Shown one piece after another: positions 1 through 8,806 of a stretch of DNA of 64,000 bases. The translations under genes were made by a program, and so were the position numbers. Each line of letters begins with the position of its first letter. The first letter of the stretch is position 1. The stretch lies in the NCBI RefSeq assembly GCF_900095135.1, contig NZ_LT605205.1, positions 1,674,001 through 1,738,000 of the forward strand, in the 5' to 3' direction. The notes beneath the pieces were generated by a model. The model searched no databases. It saw nothing but the letters and a program-made list of their open reading frames with translations, and was not told the DNA's origin. Source of the stretch: Proteiniphilum saccharofermentans (GTDB lineage: Bacteria; Bacteroidota; Bacteroidia; Bacteroidales; Dysgonomonadaceae).

Positions 1-23
1 TAGTAAAAACTTCATTTTAACTT

Positions 24-54
24 AACCGGAAAAACACTTTTATGTCCGGTTTTA
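24..54. terminator. Weak hairpin, possible terminator
   Basis: The arms AACCGGA (24-30) and TCCGGTT (45-51) pair perfectly across a 14-nt loop and are followed by a short T stretch. It would serve a gene outside the window. The small stem keeps confidence low. Confidence 0.3.
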
Positions 55-205
55 GGCGTATTTTCGCTGCGTGAAAAAAGATAGACAACATCACAGCATG
101 ACGAAATATACGACATTCGCTCAAAAAACTCAGATTATTGAATACACACATTTTTCATTCTCTCTATTTGGCGGGTAAAATATTCCATTTTGTCCGTATA
201 TGGTT

Positions 206-235
206 CAGCTCCGAATTGTTTCGGGGCTGTTTTTT
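206..235 (+). terminator. Rho-independent terminator upstream of purH
   Basis: A ten-pair stem (CAGCTCCGAA with TTCGGGGCTG, one G-T pair) is followed directly by six T residues at 230-235. The orientation is plus, so it ends a transcript coming from the left edge before the purH promoter starts. Confidence 0.75.
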
Positions 236-262
236 CAAATTTATGCAAAACTAACAACCCGA

Positions 263-296
263 TTGACAAAAAAGAGCGATAGATTTTATACCTTTG
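263..296 (+). promoter_or_regulatory. Promoter of purH
   Basis: TTG at 263-265 and TACCTTTG at 289-296 match the Bacteroidota -33 and -7 elements, with 23 bases between them, slightly longer than usual. The predicted start of transcription lies about 30 nt before the purH ATG at 334. Confidence 0.6.
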
Positions 297-333
297 TACT
301 CATTTTAAAAATAACGACTTAAACGGACGCAGA

Positions 334-1857
334 ATGTCAAAAAAAATTCAAACAGCCCTCATTTCGGTTTATCATAAGGATGGGTTGGAAGAAATACTCC
401 GGGAATTACATAATTTACGGGTCAAATTTATTTCTACCGGTGGCACGCAGGAATTCATCCAGTCTTTAGGTTATGAGTGCGAGGCGGTGGAAGATGTCAG
501 CGGCTATCCTTCCATTTTGGGAGGCAGGGTAAAAACACTCCATCCGAAAATCTTCGGAGGCATACTCTATCGGCGCGACAATGAGAGTGACAAGAAACAG
601 GTGAAATCTTACGATATACCTTCCATCGACCTGGTCATTGTTGACCTGTATCCTTTCAGGGAAACGGTTGCTTCCGGTGGGACGGAGGAGGAAATCATCG
701 AGAAGATTGATATAGGGGGTATCTCGCTTATACGTGCTGCTGCAAAGAACTATAAGGATGTAATTATAGTGGCGTCGAAAGAGCAGTATGCGCCATTACT
801 CGATTTGCTGAAAGAGAAAAAGGGACTTTCAGACATAGATGATCGTCGCCGGTTTGCCAAAGAGGCTTTTATGGTCTCTTCAGGATATGATTCAGCGATC
901 TTTAGTTATTTTGATGGTGATGATAAGTCGTCGCTGCGTATAGCCCAGGACGGCGGGAAACAACTCCGTTACGGTGAAAACCCTCATCAACAGGGATTAT
1001 TTTATGGCAATTTCGACGAAGTGTTTGAGCAGCTTCATGGTAAGGAAATTTCCTATAACAACCTCCTTGATATTGATGCGGCTGTTTCACTGATCTCAGA
1101 TTTCAACGAAACGGCTCTGGCCATTCTCAAACATAATAATGCCTGTGGCATGGCTTGTCGTCCGACAGTGAAAGAGGCATGGGATGCCGCATTGGCTGCT
1201 GATCCGGTATCGGCTTTTGGGGGTATAGTGGTGACCAACAGACGGGTGGACAAAGAAGCAGCCGCAGCCATTAACGAGATCTTCTTCGAGGTGATCATTG
1301 CACCGGAATACGATAAAGAGGCGCTGGATATTTTGTTCCAAAAGAAAAATCGTATAATTTTGGTACTGAAATCGAGTGAGAAAGCTACACAACGTTTGCA
1401 ATACCGTTCGGTGTTGAATGGAACTTTGGTGCAGGACAAGGATGTGAGTGTTGAAACTGCAGCCGGTTTGCAGGTGATGACAACCAAGATCCCAACGACA
1501 AAAGAAATAGAAGACCTGCTGTTTGCCAATATCCTGGTGAAGCATACCAAGTCGAACGCCATTGTGTTAGCAAAAGATAAGCAACTTATAGCCAGTGGTA
1601 CGGGGCAGACTTCGAGAGTAGACGCCCTGAATCAGGCCATAGAGAAAGCAGGTACATTCCATTTCGACCTGCAGGGGGCAGTGATGGCCAGCGACGCTTT
1701 CTTCCCTTTTCCCGATTGTGTGGAGATAGCAGCCAAAGCAGGTATCACAGCCGTTATTCAACCCGGTGGTTCCGTCCGGGACGGGGAGTCGGTGGATTAC
1801 TGCAACCAAAACGGCCTCTCAATGGTGAAAACCGGTATAAGGCACTTCAAACATTAA
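334..1857 (+). CDS. purH: Bifunctional AICAR transformylase / IMP cyclohydrolase
   Basis: PurH catalyses the last two steps of de novo IMP synthesis in the cytosol: formylation of AICAR with 10-formyl-THF, then ring closure. At 507 aa it has the usual family length. The N-terminal cyclohydrolase domain (about 1-195) shows STGGT at 34-38 and the GGRVKTLHP block at 63-71. The C-terminal transformylase domain carries RYGENPHQ near 212 and the catalytic pair Lys266-His267 in KHNNACG. The ATG follows a good promoter. The next gene, mreB, starts 42 bp later on the same strand, so co-transcription with the elongasome genes is possible, though nothing ties purine synthesis to cell shape functionally. 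Confidence 0.97.
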   Translation: MSKKIQTALISVYHKDGLEEILRELHNLRVKFISTGGTQEFIQSLGYECEAVEDVSGYPSILGGRVKTLHPKIFGGILYRRDNESDKKQVKSYDIPSIDLVIVDLYPFRETVASGGTEEEIIEKIDIGGISLIRAAAKNYKDVIIVASKEQYAPLLDLLKEKKGLSDIDDRRRFAKEAFMVSSGYDSAIFSYFDGDDKSSLRIAQDGGKQLRYGENPHQQGLFYGNFDEVFEQLHGKEISYNNLLDIDAAVSLISDFNETALAILKHNNACGMACRPTVKEAWDAALAADPVSAFGGIVVTNRRVDKEAAAAINEIFFEVIIAPEYDKEALDILFQKKNRIILVLKSSEKATQRLQYRSVLNGTLVQDKDVSVETAAGLQVMTTKIPTTKEIEDLLFANILVKHTKSNAIVLAKDKQLIASGTGQTSRVDALNQAIEKAGTFHFDLQGAVMASDAFFPFPDCVEIAAKAGITAVIQPGGSVRDGESVDYCNQNGLSMVKTGIRHFKH

Positions 1858-1899
1858 ACACAGAAATAGCAACTATCGAATAGCTTAATATTATACATT

Positions 1900-2925
1900 A
1901 TGGGCTTATTTTCATTTACACAGGAGCTGGCAATGGACCTTGGTACCGCCAATTCCGTCATTGTGAACAACGCGGGAAAGATACTCCTGGACGAACCCTC
2001 TATCGTGGCACTGGATCGCAAGACCGACAAGATGATCGCTTTGGGAGAAAAGGCGAGACAGATGCACGGTAAGACACATGAGAATATTCGTACGGTGAGA
2101 CCGTTGAGGGACGGTGTGATCGCCGATTTCAACGCTGCGGAGCAGATGATCCGGGGTATGATCAAAATGGCGAACAAAAATAGAGGAGGGCTGTTCTCTC
2201 CTTCGCTGCGTGTAGTCGTCTGCATCCCCTCGGGAAGCACCGAAGTGGAGATCCGTGCCGTGCGCGACTCAGCAGAACATGCCGGAGGCCGCGATGTCTA
2301 TATGATCTTTGAACCGATGGCGGCAGCCCTCGGTATAGGTCTTGACGTGGAGGCTCCCGAAGGCAATATGATCGTGGATATAGGTGGGGGTACCACTGAA
2401 ATTGCCGTGATTTCACTCGGAGGTATCGTCTCCAACAAATCGATCAAGATTGCGGGTGATGATTTCACTGAAGATATCCAGGATTATATGGGACGGCAGC
2501 ACAATATCAAGGTGGGCGACCGTACGGCCGAACAGATCAAGATCAATGTAGGCTCAGTGCTTACCGAACTCGACAATCCACCTGAAGATTTCATCGTCCA
2601 CGGGCCAAACAGGATGACTTCATTGCCTATGGATGTGCCCGTATCCTACCAGGAGATCGCACACTGTATAGAAAAATCGGTATCCAAGGTCGATTCGGCT
2701 GTGTTAAGCGCATTGGAACAGACTCCTCCCGAATTGTATGCCGACATCGTACGTAATGGTATCTATCTGACGGGTGGCGGTGCTTTATTGAGAGGCCTCG
2801 ACAAAAGGCTGACCGAGAAAATTGGTATTCCTTTCAGGGTAGTGGATGATCCGCTGCACATGGTAGCCAAGGGAACCAGTATCGCGCTGAGGAATATTGA
2901 TAAATTTACCTTTTTAATGCGGTAA
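1900..2925 (+). CDS. mreB: Rod-shape actin homologue MreB
   Basis: MreB is a bacterial actin that polymerises at the inner face of the cytoplasmic membrane and guides lateral peptidoglycan synthesis by the elongasome. The 341-aa protein has the actin-fold nucleotide loops: DLGTANS at 13-19 (phosphate 1) and DIGGGTTE at 160-167 (phosphate 2), with LTGGGA near residue 290 in the adenosine region. The length is normal. It starts a tight run mreB-mreC-mreD-mrdA-rodA, the standard Bacteroidota elongasome operon, which implies rod or ovoid cell shape. Confidence 0.97.
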   Translation: MGLFSFTQELAMDLGTANSVIVNNAGKILLDEPSIVALDRKTDKMIALGEKARQMHGKTHENIRTVRPLRDGVIADFNAAEQMIRGMIKMANKNRGGLFSPSLRVVVCIPSGSTEVEIRAVRDSAEHAGGRDVYMIFEPMAAALGIGLDVEAPEGNMIVDIGGGTTEIAVISLGGIVSNKSIKIAGDDFTEDIQDYMGRQHNIKVGDRTAEQIKINVGSVLTELDNPPEDFIVHGPNRMTSLPMDVPVSYQEIAHCIEKSVSKVDSAVLSALEQTPPELYADIVRNGIYLTGGGALLRGLDKRLTEKIGIPFRVVDDPLHMVAKGTSIALRNIDKFTFLMR

Positions 2926-2996
2926 TTTTCTGCGGACTCTTAGTTCAAAAGCTAAGGCGATGATCAGGGATAAGATATAAGAAGGCATAGGTTTAT

Positions 2997-3848
2997 ATGC
3001 GCAATCTATTTAACTTTATCATTCGGAATAGTCACTGGCTGCTTGCTGCGCTGTTGGTAGCATTCAGTTTCTATCTCGTTTTTACGCAGAACTCTTATCA
3101 GCGCAGTGTCTATCTTACTTCAGCCAATCAGGTTACGGGATGGTTTTATTCACTCTCCAATGATGTTACTTCGTTCTTCCATCTGAAGAAAAATAATCAG
3201 TTGTTATTAGAACGAAGTGCTGAACTGGAGAGGGAAATATTGTCGCTCAAGGAACAGATGGAAGTTCTTACTGCTGCCGATTCCACGCAGGTAAGTGCTT
3301 TTGTGAGTGACTCCCTGCCATTGCCGCAATTCGATTTTATCTCCGCCGAAGTGGTCAACCTGAGTTTTTCAGGAGTAAACAACTTCATTACGATCAATAA
3401 AGGATCGCAGCATGGAATCAGACCCGATATGGGGGTGATTTCGGCAGGTGGCGGTATAGTGGGGGTAGTATCTGTTGTGTCCCGAAATAGGGCGGTGGTA
3501 ATACCTGTCATTAACCCCAAGTTCCGGTTAAGTGCCAGATTGAAAAATTCCGAGAACTACGGCTCCATATCCTGGGACGGGACAAATATAAGGGAGGCAC
3601 AGCTGCAGGAATTGCCTAAACATGAGAGTTTCCGTGAGGGGGATACTGTGCTGACCAGTTTTTCACGTATTTTTCCCAGAAACCTTATCATAGGCTTTGT
3701 AAATAGTGAGGGCCGGTCGAAGGATGATAATTTCAATACATTCAATATCCAATTGGCCACCAATTTCTATACGTTGCAGGAAGTGCTGGTGATTGACGAC
3801 ACCTATTACGAGGAACAGAAACAGCTCGAAGAGACATTACAGCAATGA
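2997..3848 (+). CDS. mreC: Rod shape-determining protein MreC
   Basis: MreC is a bitopic inner-membrane scaffold that activates PBP2/RodA in the elongasome. The 283-aa sequence has a short cytoplasmic start, one membrane segment at about 11-31, a coiled-coil stretch at about 65-95 (charged residues with regular leucines) and the beta-rich periplasmic MreC core from about 115, including NKGSQHGI and the phrase PDMGVIS. The stop overlaps the start of mreD in ATGA (3845-3848), so the two are translationally coupled. Confidence 0.95.
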   Translation: MRNLFNFIIRNSHWLLAALLVAFSFYLVFTQNSYQRSVYLTSANQVTGWFYSLSNDVTSFFHLKKNNQLLLERSAELEREILSLKEQMEVLTAADSTQVSAFVSDSLPLPQFDFISAEVVNLSFSGVNNFITINKGSQHGIRPDMGVISAGGGIVGVVSVVSRNRAVVIPVINPKFRLSARLKNSENYGSISWDGTNIREAQLQELPKHESFREGDTVLTSFSRIFPRNLIIGFVNSEGRSKDDNFNTFNIQLATNFYTLQEVLVIDDTYYEEQKQLEETLQQ

Positions 3849-4360
3849 AACTGAATTATATATACGAGATATTGCTTTTTGTGTTACTGATATTGCTTCA
3901 GACGCTGTTGCTGAACCGGATTAACCTTTTTGGTATTGCCACTCCGGTTCTGTATAGCTATTTCCTGCTGAAACTGCCGGTAGGGAGAAACCTCTATTCT
4001 GTGATCGTCTCCTCTTTTGTGATGGGGTTGATCATCGATATCTTTTTGAATACGCCCGGGATGAATGCTGCGGCAATCACTATTGTCGGGGCTTTCAGGA
4101 AAAATATCCTGGGCCTTTTTTTTGAGAGGGAAGGGTATGACGATTTCGTACCCGGTATCAATACTGCTGCCGGTCCTTTCGTGCGATTCACCATTTTCAT
4201 GGTACTCTTGCATCTCACGTTGTTGTTCTTTATTGAATCGTTTACTCTCTTTAATCTGAAGAATACTCTGCTGCGGATTGGCACGAGTTCAGTCGTGACA
4301 ATCCCGTTGATTATTGCGTTGGATAGTTTAATGTGTAGGAGAAAACCCGGTGAACAATAA
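3845..4360 (+). CDS. mreD: Rod shape-determining protein MreD
   Basis: MreD is a small polytopic inner-membrane partner of MreC. The 171-aa product is almost entirely hydrophobic with about five membrane segments; it contains the motif GLIIDIFLNTPGMNA (about 60-74), typical of Bacteroidota MreD. Its start overlaps mreC by 4 nt and its end overlaps mrdA by 11 nt, so the order itself supports the call. Sequence conservation in this family is low, and identification rests partly on position. Confidence 0.9.
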   Translation: MKLNYIYEILLFVLLILLQTLLLNRINLFGIATPVLYSYFLLKLPVGRNLYSVIVSSFVMGLIIDIFLNTPGMNAAAITIVGAFRKNILGLFFEREGYDDFVPGINTAAGPFVRFTIFMVLLHLTLLFFIESFTLFNLKNTLLRIGTSSVVTIPLIIALDSLMCRRKPGEQ

Positions 4361-6239
4361 TGCTAATTCCCTTGCCAAAAGACGATATGTGGTTGCTGCG
4401 GTAGTGGTAATAATCGTATTGGTGTATGTGGTCCAACTCTTCAAGTTGCAGTTGATGAGCCCGCAGTACCGCGATTATGCCGACAGTAATGCCTTCCTGC
4501 GCAGGACTCTCTATCCGGCAAGAGGCGCCATATATGACAGGAATGGTAAACTACTTGTATATAACAGGCCTACCTATGATGTGATGATGGTGGTCCGGGA
4601 GATGAAACAGTTCGATACGCTCGATTTCTGCCGTACACTTAATATCGATATGGAACGGTTTTATACCCTGGATGCCGATATGAGGGATCGCCGAAAGAAC
4701 CCCGGTTATTCATCCTATACCCCGCAACTGTTCATGACGCAGCTCAATGTGGAAGAGTACGGACTATTGCAGGAGAAACTATATAAATTTCCGGGGATTT
4801 ATATCCAGAGCCGTACGGAACGGCAATATAATTACCCCAACATGGGACTTATCCTCGGATATGTGGCAGAAGTGGATCAGAACAAGATTGCTGCCGATCC
4901 CTATTATGTGAGGAAGGACTATGTGGGGAAATCGGGCATTGAATTGTCGCATGAGATCGATCTTCGTGGCGAGAAGGGAGTGGAGGTTCTGCTCCGGGAT
5001 GCGCATGGAAGGGTGCAGGGAAAGTATGAAGATGGAGCGCATGATAAAGCGCCGGTATCGGGGAAAGACCTTACCCTGGGTATCGATATCGATTTGCAGG
5101 CATACGGTGAGAAACTGATGCACAACAAAGTGGGAAGTATTGTGATGATCGATCCCAAAACGGGCGAGATACTCTGCATGGTTTCGACACCTACCTATGA
5201 CCCCGCACTTCTTACCGGAAAAAGTTTCAGCGCCAACTACCGGCAGCTTGAGAACAACCCTTTTAAACCGCTTTTCAACAGGTCCATTGCCGGTACATAT
5301 CCGCCGGGATCGACTTTCAAACCCACGCAGGGACTCATCTTCCTGCAGGAAGGCATCATCACCCCGGAGACATATTATGCATGTTACGGCGGATACCCTC
5401 CGTTGGGCGGACGCCCCGGCTGCCACCCTCATGGCTCTCCGCTGGCTATTCAACCAGCGTTGGCGACTTCCTGCAACTCATTCTTTTGCTATGGGTTGAA
5501 TGCCATGTTGAGCAACAGGAGTAAATATCCGAGTGTGAGTGCTGCTTTTGACGTATGGCGCAACCATATGGTGGATTTGGGATTTGGCTATCCGTTAGGG
5601 GTAGACCTCCCCTCCGAGAAAAGGGGAGCCATCCCCACCAGCAAATTCTATACGAATTTTTTCAAGACAGACCGGTGGAACGCGCACAGGATCATATCCA
5701 TCGCCATAGGACAGGGCGAGATCCTCGCTACACCGTTGCAGATAGCCAACCTGAGTGCCATGATCGCTAACAGAGGCTACTATTACACACCGCACGTAGT
5801 AAAAGAGCGGAAGGGGGCTGCGCTGGAAACAACCTATACTACAAGGCATGAATCAGGTATTAACAGGGAGTATTTCGATATAACCGTCGCGGGGATGGCC
5901 GATGCGGTGACCCACGGTACCTGTCGTGGAATTAACCTTGCCCCCTTTTTAGAGGTATGCGGCAAGACCGGTACGGCAGAAAACCCGCATGGTGATGACC
6001 ACTCGCTCTTTATGGGATTTGCGCCGAAAGATGATCCGCAGGTGGCTATCGCCGTAGTGGTCGAAAATGGCCGGTTTGGAGCAACAAATGCAGTGCCCAT
6101 CGCAAGGCTGATGATGCAGAAGTTCTTCAGGGGCGAAATTCCGGAGAGTGACCAATGGTTGGAAACTACCATCATGAATCGTGAGATATTACCTTATGTC
6201 TACATAAGGAATCTTCCACCTCTTCCGCCGAAGAATTAA
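4350..6239 (+). CDS. mrdA: Penicillin-binding protein 2 (elongation transpeptidase)
   Basis: This is the class B PBP that cross-links peptidoglycan with RodA during elongation. The 629-aa protein has an N-terminal membrane anchor (about 13-32), the PBP dimerisation region (RGAIYDRNGK at 58-67) and a C-terminal transpeptidase. The catalytic motifs are STFK at 321-324 (nucleophile Ser321), SCN at 374-376 and KTG at 539-541. Translation starts at GTG 4350, inside mreD. A Cys-containing insert (about 344-358, CYGGYPPLGGRPGC) follows the SxxK motif, as in many PBP2 proteins. It is followed after 18 nt by rodA. Confidence 0.96.
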   Translation: MNNNANSLAKRRYVVAAVVVIIVLVYVVQLFKLQLMSPQYRDYADSNAFLRRTLYPARGAIYDRNGKLLVYNRPTYDVMMVVREMKQFDTLDFCRTLNIDMERFYTLDADMRDRRKNPGYSSYTPQLFMTQLNVEEYGLLQEKLYKFPGIYIQSRTERQYNYPNMGLILGYVAEVDQNKIAADPYYVRKDYVGKSGIELSHEIDLRGEKGVEVLLRDAHGRVQGKYEDGAHDKAPVSGKDLTLGIDIDLQAYGEKLMHNKVGSIVMIDPKTGEILCMVSTPTYDPALLTGKSFSANYRQLENNPFKPLFNRSIAGTYPPGSTFKPTQGLIFLQEGIITPETYYACYGGYPPLGGRPGCHPHGSPLAIQPALATSCNSFFCYGLNAMLSNRSKYPSVSAAFDVWRNHMVDLGFGYPLGVDLPSEKRGAIPTSKFYTNFFKTDRWNAHRIISIAIGQGEILATPLQIANLSAMIANRGYYYTPHVVKERKGAALETTYTTRHESGINREYFDITVAGMADAVTHGTCRGINLAPFLEVCGKTGTAENPHGDDHSLFMGFAPKDDPQVAIAVVVENGRFGATNAVPIARLMMQKFFRGEIPESDQWLETTIMNREILPYVYIRNLPPLPPKN

Positions 6240-6257
6240 TAAAAAAAGAGAGATACA

Positions 6258-7718
6258 ATGATCTATCAGGCAAATAGTGAGATACCGGAAAAGGGGAAAG
6301 TGGACAAGGTGACCGTCATTTTCTACCTCCTTTTTGTCTTTCTCGGATGGCTCAATATCTATGCGGCCAGTTTCGATCTGGAAAATGCGACCGGACTGTT
6401 TGATCTCTCTTCCAGGGCAGGGATGCAATTGATCTGGATGGGTACTTCGTTCCTGTTGGCCTTTGCCCTGTTGAAGATCGACACGGCTTTCTATGAAACC
6501 TATGCATTCCTGTTTTATCTGGCAGGCATCCTGTTGTTGGTCGTTACACTCCTGGTGGCGCAGGAAATCAATGGATCCCGTTCATGGCTGATTATCGGGC
6601 CGGTGCGGTTGCAACCCGCAGAGTTTATGAAATTCATTATTGCCCTTACATTGGCCAGGGTATTCAATTCGTATAGCTTTCACCTGATGGAACGGAAGAA
6701 CCTCTGGTTGGTCAGTGCTATCATCCTGTTGCCGGTGATACTGGTAATTGCACAGAGCGAAACGGGTACGGCACTTGTCTATTTGAGTTTTATCCTGGTG
6801 TTGTACAGGGAAGGATTACCGGGAGGATTCCTTTTTATGGGTATCGCGGCCATTCTCTATTTTATTTTGGGTATCCGGTTTTCTGATAATCAGATGGGCG
6901 CCCTTTCCGAAGGAGAATTCGCCACGGTTATCCTGATTATTATCTTTTCGGCAGCCATGATATGGAATTATATCAAACGGCTCAATACCTTCATTACCCT
7001 TCTATTGTCGGCGGCCGCTATTTTTTTGCTAGCCTATGTCGCTTCCTTCTTTTCCTTCAATATAGACTGGGGTATTGTCGCTATCACGGCATTATCTTAT
7101 ACGGCCCTATATCTGCTCTACCACTTTTTCAGGTATGGGCAAAAGGCCTATCTCTATATTTTTCTCTTTCTGATTGGTTCTTTTGCCTTTCTTGAATCGG
7201 TGGAGTATGTATTTTACGATGTGCTTCAACCACACCAGCAGATGCGTATCAAGGTGACCTTGGGAATGGAGCAGGATTTGAGAGGGGCTGGATACCATGT
7301 GGGGCAATCCAAGATTGCTATTGGCTCGGGAGGGTTGACAGGAAAAGGATTCCTCAATGGTACACAGACGAAACTCAAATATGTCCCCGAACAGGATACC
7401 GATTTTATTTTCTGTACAATAGGGGAGGAGCACGGATTTATCGGCTCCACCGTTGTACTGTTGCTGATGATGTTCTTTGTGCTCCGGTTGCTCCGGTTGG
7501 CTGAACGTCAGACAACGGTTTTTGGGCGTACTTATGGTTATGGTGTGGCAGGTGTCTTCCTGTTTCATATGATCGTCAATATCGGTATGGTAATTGGTAT
7601 TATGCCCGTCATTGGAATTCCGTTGCCTTTTTTCAGTTACGGAGGATCTTCCCTGTGGGGATTTACTATTTTACTCTTTATTTTTCTTCGGATCGATAAA
7701 TCAAGAAAACGGAGTTGA
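6258..7718 (+). CDS. rodA: SEDS glycosyltransferase RodA
   Basis: RodA polymerises lipid II into glycan strands in the inner membrane and works with PBP2. Signature stretches are QPAEFMKF (about residue 117), the extracellular EQDTDFIF with its catalytic-type Asp around residue 375, EEHGFIGS just after it, and the C-terminal PLPFFSYGGSS. The protein is 486 aa, over 100 longer than E. coli RodA. The extra length lies in the middle (about 210-330) and adds hydrophobic segments; this enlarged form is, to my knowledge, common in Bacteroidota. It is the last gene of the elongasome operon. Confidence 0.95.
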   Translation: MIYQANSEIPEKGKVDKVTVIFYLLFVFLGWLNIYAASFDLENATGLFDLSSRAGMQLIWMGTSFLLAFALLKIDTAFYETYAFLFYLAGILLLVVTLLVAQEINGSRSWLIIGPVRLQPAEFMKFIIALTLARVFNSYSFHLMERKNLWLVSAIILLPVILVIAQSETGTALVYLSFILVLYREGLPGGFLFMGIAAILYFILGIRFSDNQMGALSEGEFATVILIIIFSAAMIWNYIKRLNTFITLLLSAAAIFLLAYVASFFSFNIDWGIVAITALSYTALYLLYHFFRYGQKAYLYIFLFLIGSFAFLESVEYVFYDVLQPHQQMRIKVTLGMEQDLRGAGYHVGQSKIAIGSGGLTGKGFLNGTQTKLKYVPEQDTDFIFCTIGEEHGFIGSTVVLLLMMFFVLRLLRLAERQTTVFGRTYGYGVAGVFLFHMIVNIGMVIGIMPVIGIPLPFFSYGGSSLWGFTILLFIFLRIDKSRKRS

Positions 7719-7731
7719 TATGAAAAGTGAA

Positions 7732-7760
7732 CGTATCCCGGTTATCACAACCGGAATACG
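7732..7760 (+). terminator. Hairpin after rodA
   Basis: The arms CGTATcCCGGTT and AACCGGaATACG pair with one mismatch just after the rodA stop. There is no T-run, so this is either a processing or stability hairpin or a weak terminator. Confidence 0.4.
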
Positions 7761-7924
7761 CTCCATCAATTAGAACCCAATTTAATTAATATTGCAGAGC
7801 GTTTGCAACGGAGAGCTGGATTGTGGCCCTCCTCCCTGCAATGCCTTGCCATTTATTTTTCCTGACTTTCCACACCTTCATCAACAAACTTTTCCACCTT
7901 TCCACCTTAAATATATTCTCCATA

Positions 7925-7958
7925 TTTGACAGGTAAGCAAAAAAATAGTTTAATTTTG
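7925..7958 (+). promoter_or_regulatory. Promoter of the SDR gene
   Basis: TTTG at 7925-7928 and TAATTTTG at 7951-7958 are spaced 22 bases apart. The implied leader to the ATG at 7977 is only about a dozen nucleotides. The rest of the 258-bp gap from rodA to this gene holds only the hairpin at 7732-7760. Confidence 0.6.
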
Positions 7959-7976
7959 CCATAAAATGGGTGATGT

Positions 7977-8753
7977 ATGAATAAAACGGCATTGATCACG
8001 GGAGCATCCAAAGGGATAGGGAAGGAATTGGCTTTCCTTTTTGCAGAAAACCGGTGCGATCTGATCTTGACCGCCCGTAGTGGTGACAGGTTGCAGTTGT
8101 TGAAAGAACAACTGGAGAGCCGGTATGATATTTCCGTATATCCGTTGGTAAAAGACCTCTCCCGTTCCGGTGCCGCCGGAGAACTTTTTCAGGAAGTGAA
8201 GGAAAAAGGCTTGGACGTGGATTATCTGGTCAACAATGCCGGTTTTGGTGATTATGGAGCATTTTCAGATACCCAATGGGAGTGTTACGACGAGATGATA
8301 ACCCTGAATATAACCTCACTTACACACCTGACCCATCTGTTTGTGCAGGAATGGAAAGGAAGAAAAAAAGGGAGAATTTTAAATCTTTCTTCTACAGCAG
8401 CTTTTCAACCCGGACCCATGATGGCGGTATACTTTGCCACTAAAGCGTATGTCCTTCACCTGTCGGAGGCGCTGGAAAATGAATTGAAAAAGGACCAAAT
8501 TACAGTAACCGTACTTTGTCCCGGACCTACCAGTACCCATTTTGGAGAAGTCTCGAAGATGAATGCATCCCAATTGGTGAAGAATGTGAAGATTGCTGAT
8601 GCGAGGGGGGTGGCAGAACTTGGATTCAAGGCTATGATGAAAGGTAAACCCATGGTCATCCATGGCGCTATGAACAAATTGGCTCCTTTTGGAATACGCT
8701 TCCTGCCTAGAGAATGGGTTACACTCCTTTCAGCAAAGATAATGCGGAAATAA
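7977..8753 (+). CDS. Short-chain dehydrogenase/reductase (SDR)
   Basis: A classical NAD(P)-dependent SDR of 258 aa. The Rossmann glycine motif TGASKGIG spans 8-15, NNAG follows at about 88-91, the catalytic Ser sits in LSSTA (about 138), and the YxxxK pair is Tyr152 and Lys156. The basic Lys12 after the first glycines suggests NADPH preference. It resembles the YqjQ/DltE-like SDRs of unknown substrate found in many Bacteroidota; no substrate can be given from the sequence. It stands alone behind its own promoter, with a small CCCGG-TTAT-CCGGG hairpin (8760-8773) after the stop. Confidence 0.85.
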   Translation: MNKTALITGASKGIGKELAFLFAENRCDLILTARSGDRLQLLKEQLESRYDISVYPLVKDLSRSGAAGELFQEVKEKGLDVDYLVNNAGFGDYGAFSDTQWECYDEMITLNITSLTHLTHLFVQEWKGRKKGRILNLSSTAAFQPGPMMAVYFATKAYVLHLSEALENELKKDQITVTVLCPGPTSTHFGEVSKMNASQLVKNVKIADARGVAELGFKAMMKGKPMVIHGAMNKLAPFGIRFLPREWVTLLSAKIMRK

Positions 8754-8806
8754 ACAAATCCCGGTTATCCGGGGAATAAATAGGCCGTTACCTAAATCGT
8801 GAAGCA

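Larger units (their letters stand above)
1..333. other. Intergenic region before purH
   Basis: No convincing protein gene or tRNA is seen in the first 333 bases. The stretch holds a weak hairpin (24-54), a strong terminator-like hairpin (206-235) and a promoter for purH (263-296). The gene whose 3' end the hairpins would serve lies to the left of the window, or the stretch between them may be a short untranslated RNA. Confidence 0.6.

Noticed and set aside
902..1809. Several minus-strand frames inside purH
   Set aside because: They are antisense shadows of a strongly conserved gene, with no homology of their own.
7720..7773. A 17-codon frame starting ATGAAAAGTGAACG after rodA
   Set aside because: It lies across the rodA hairpin, has no independent ribosome site and no recognisable product.
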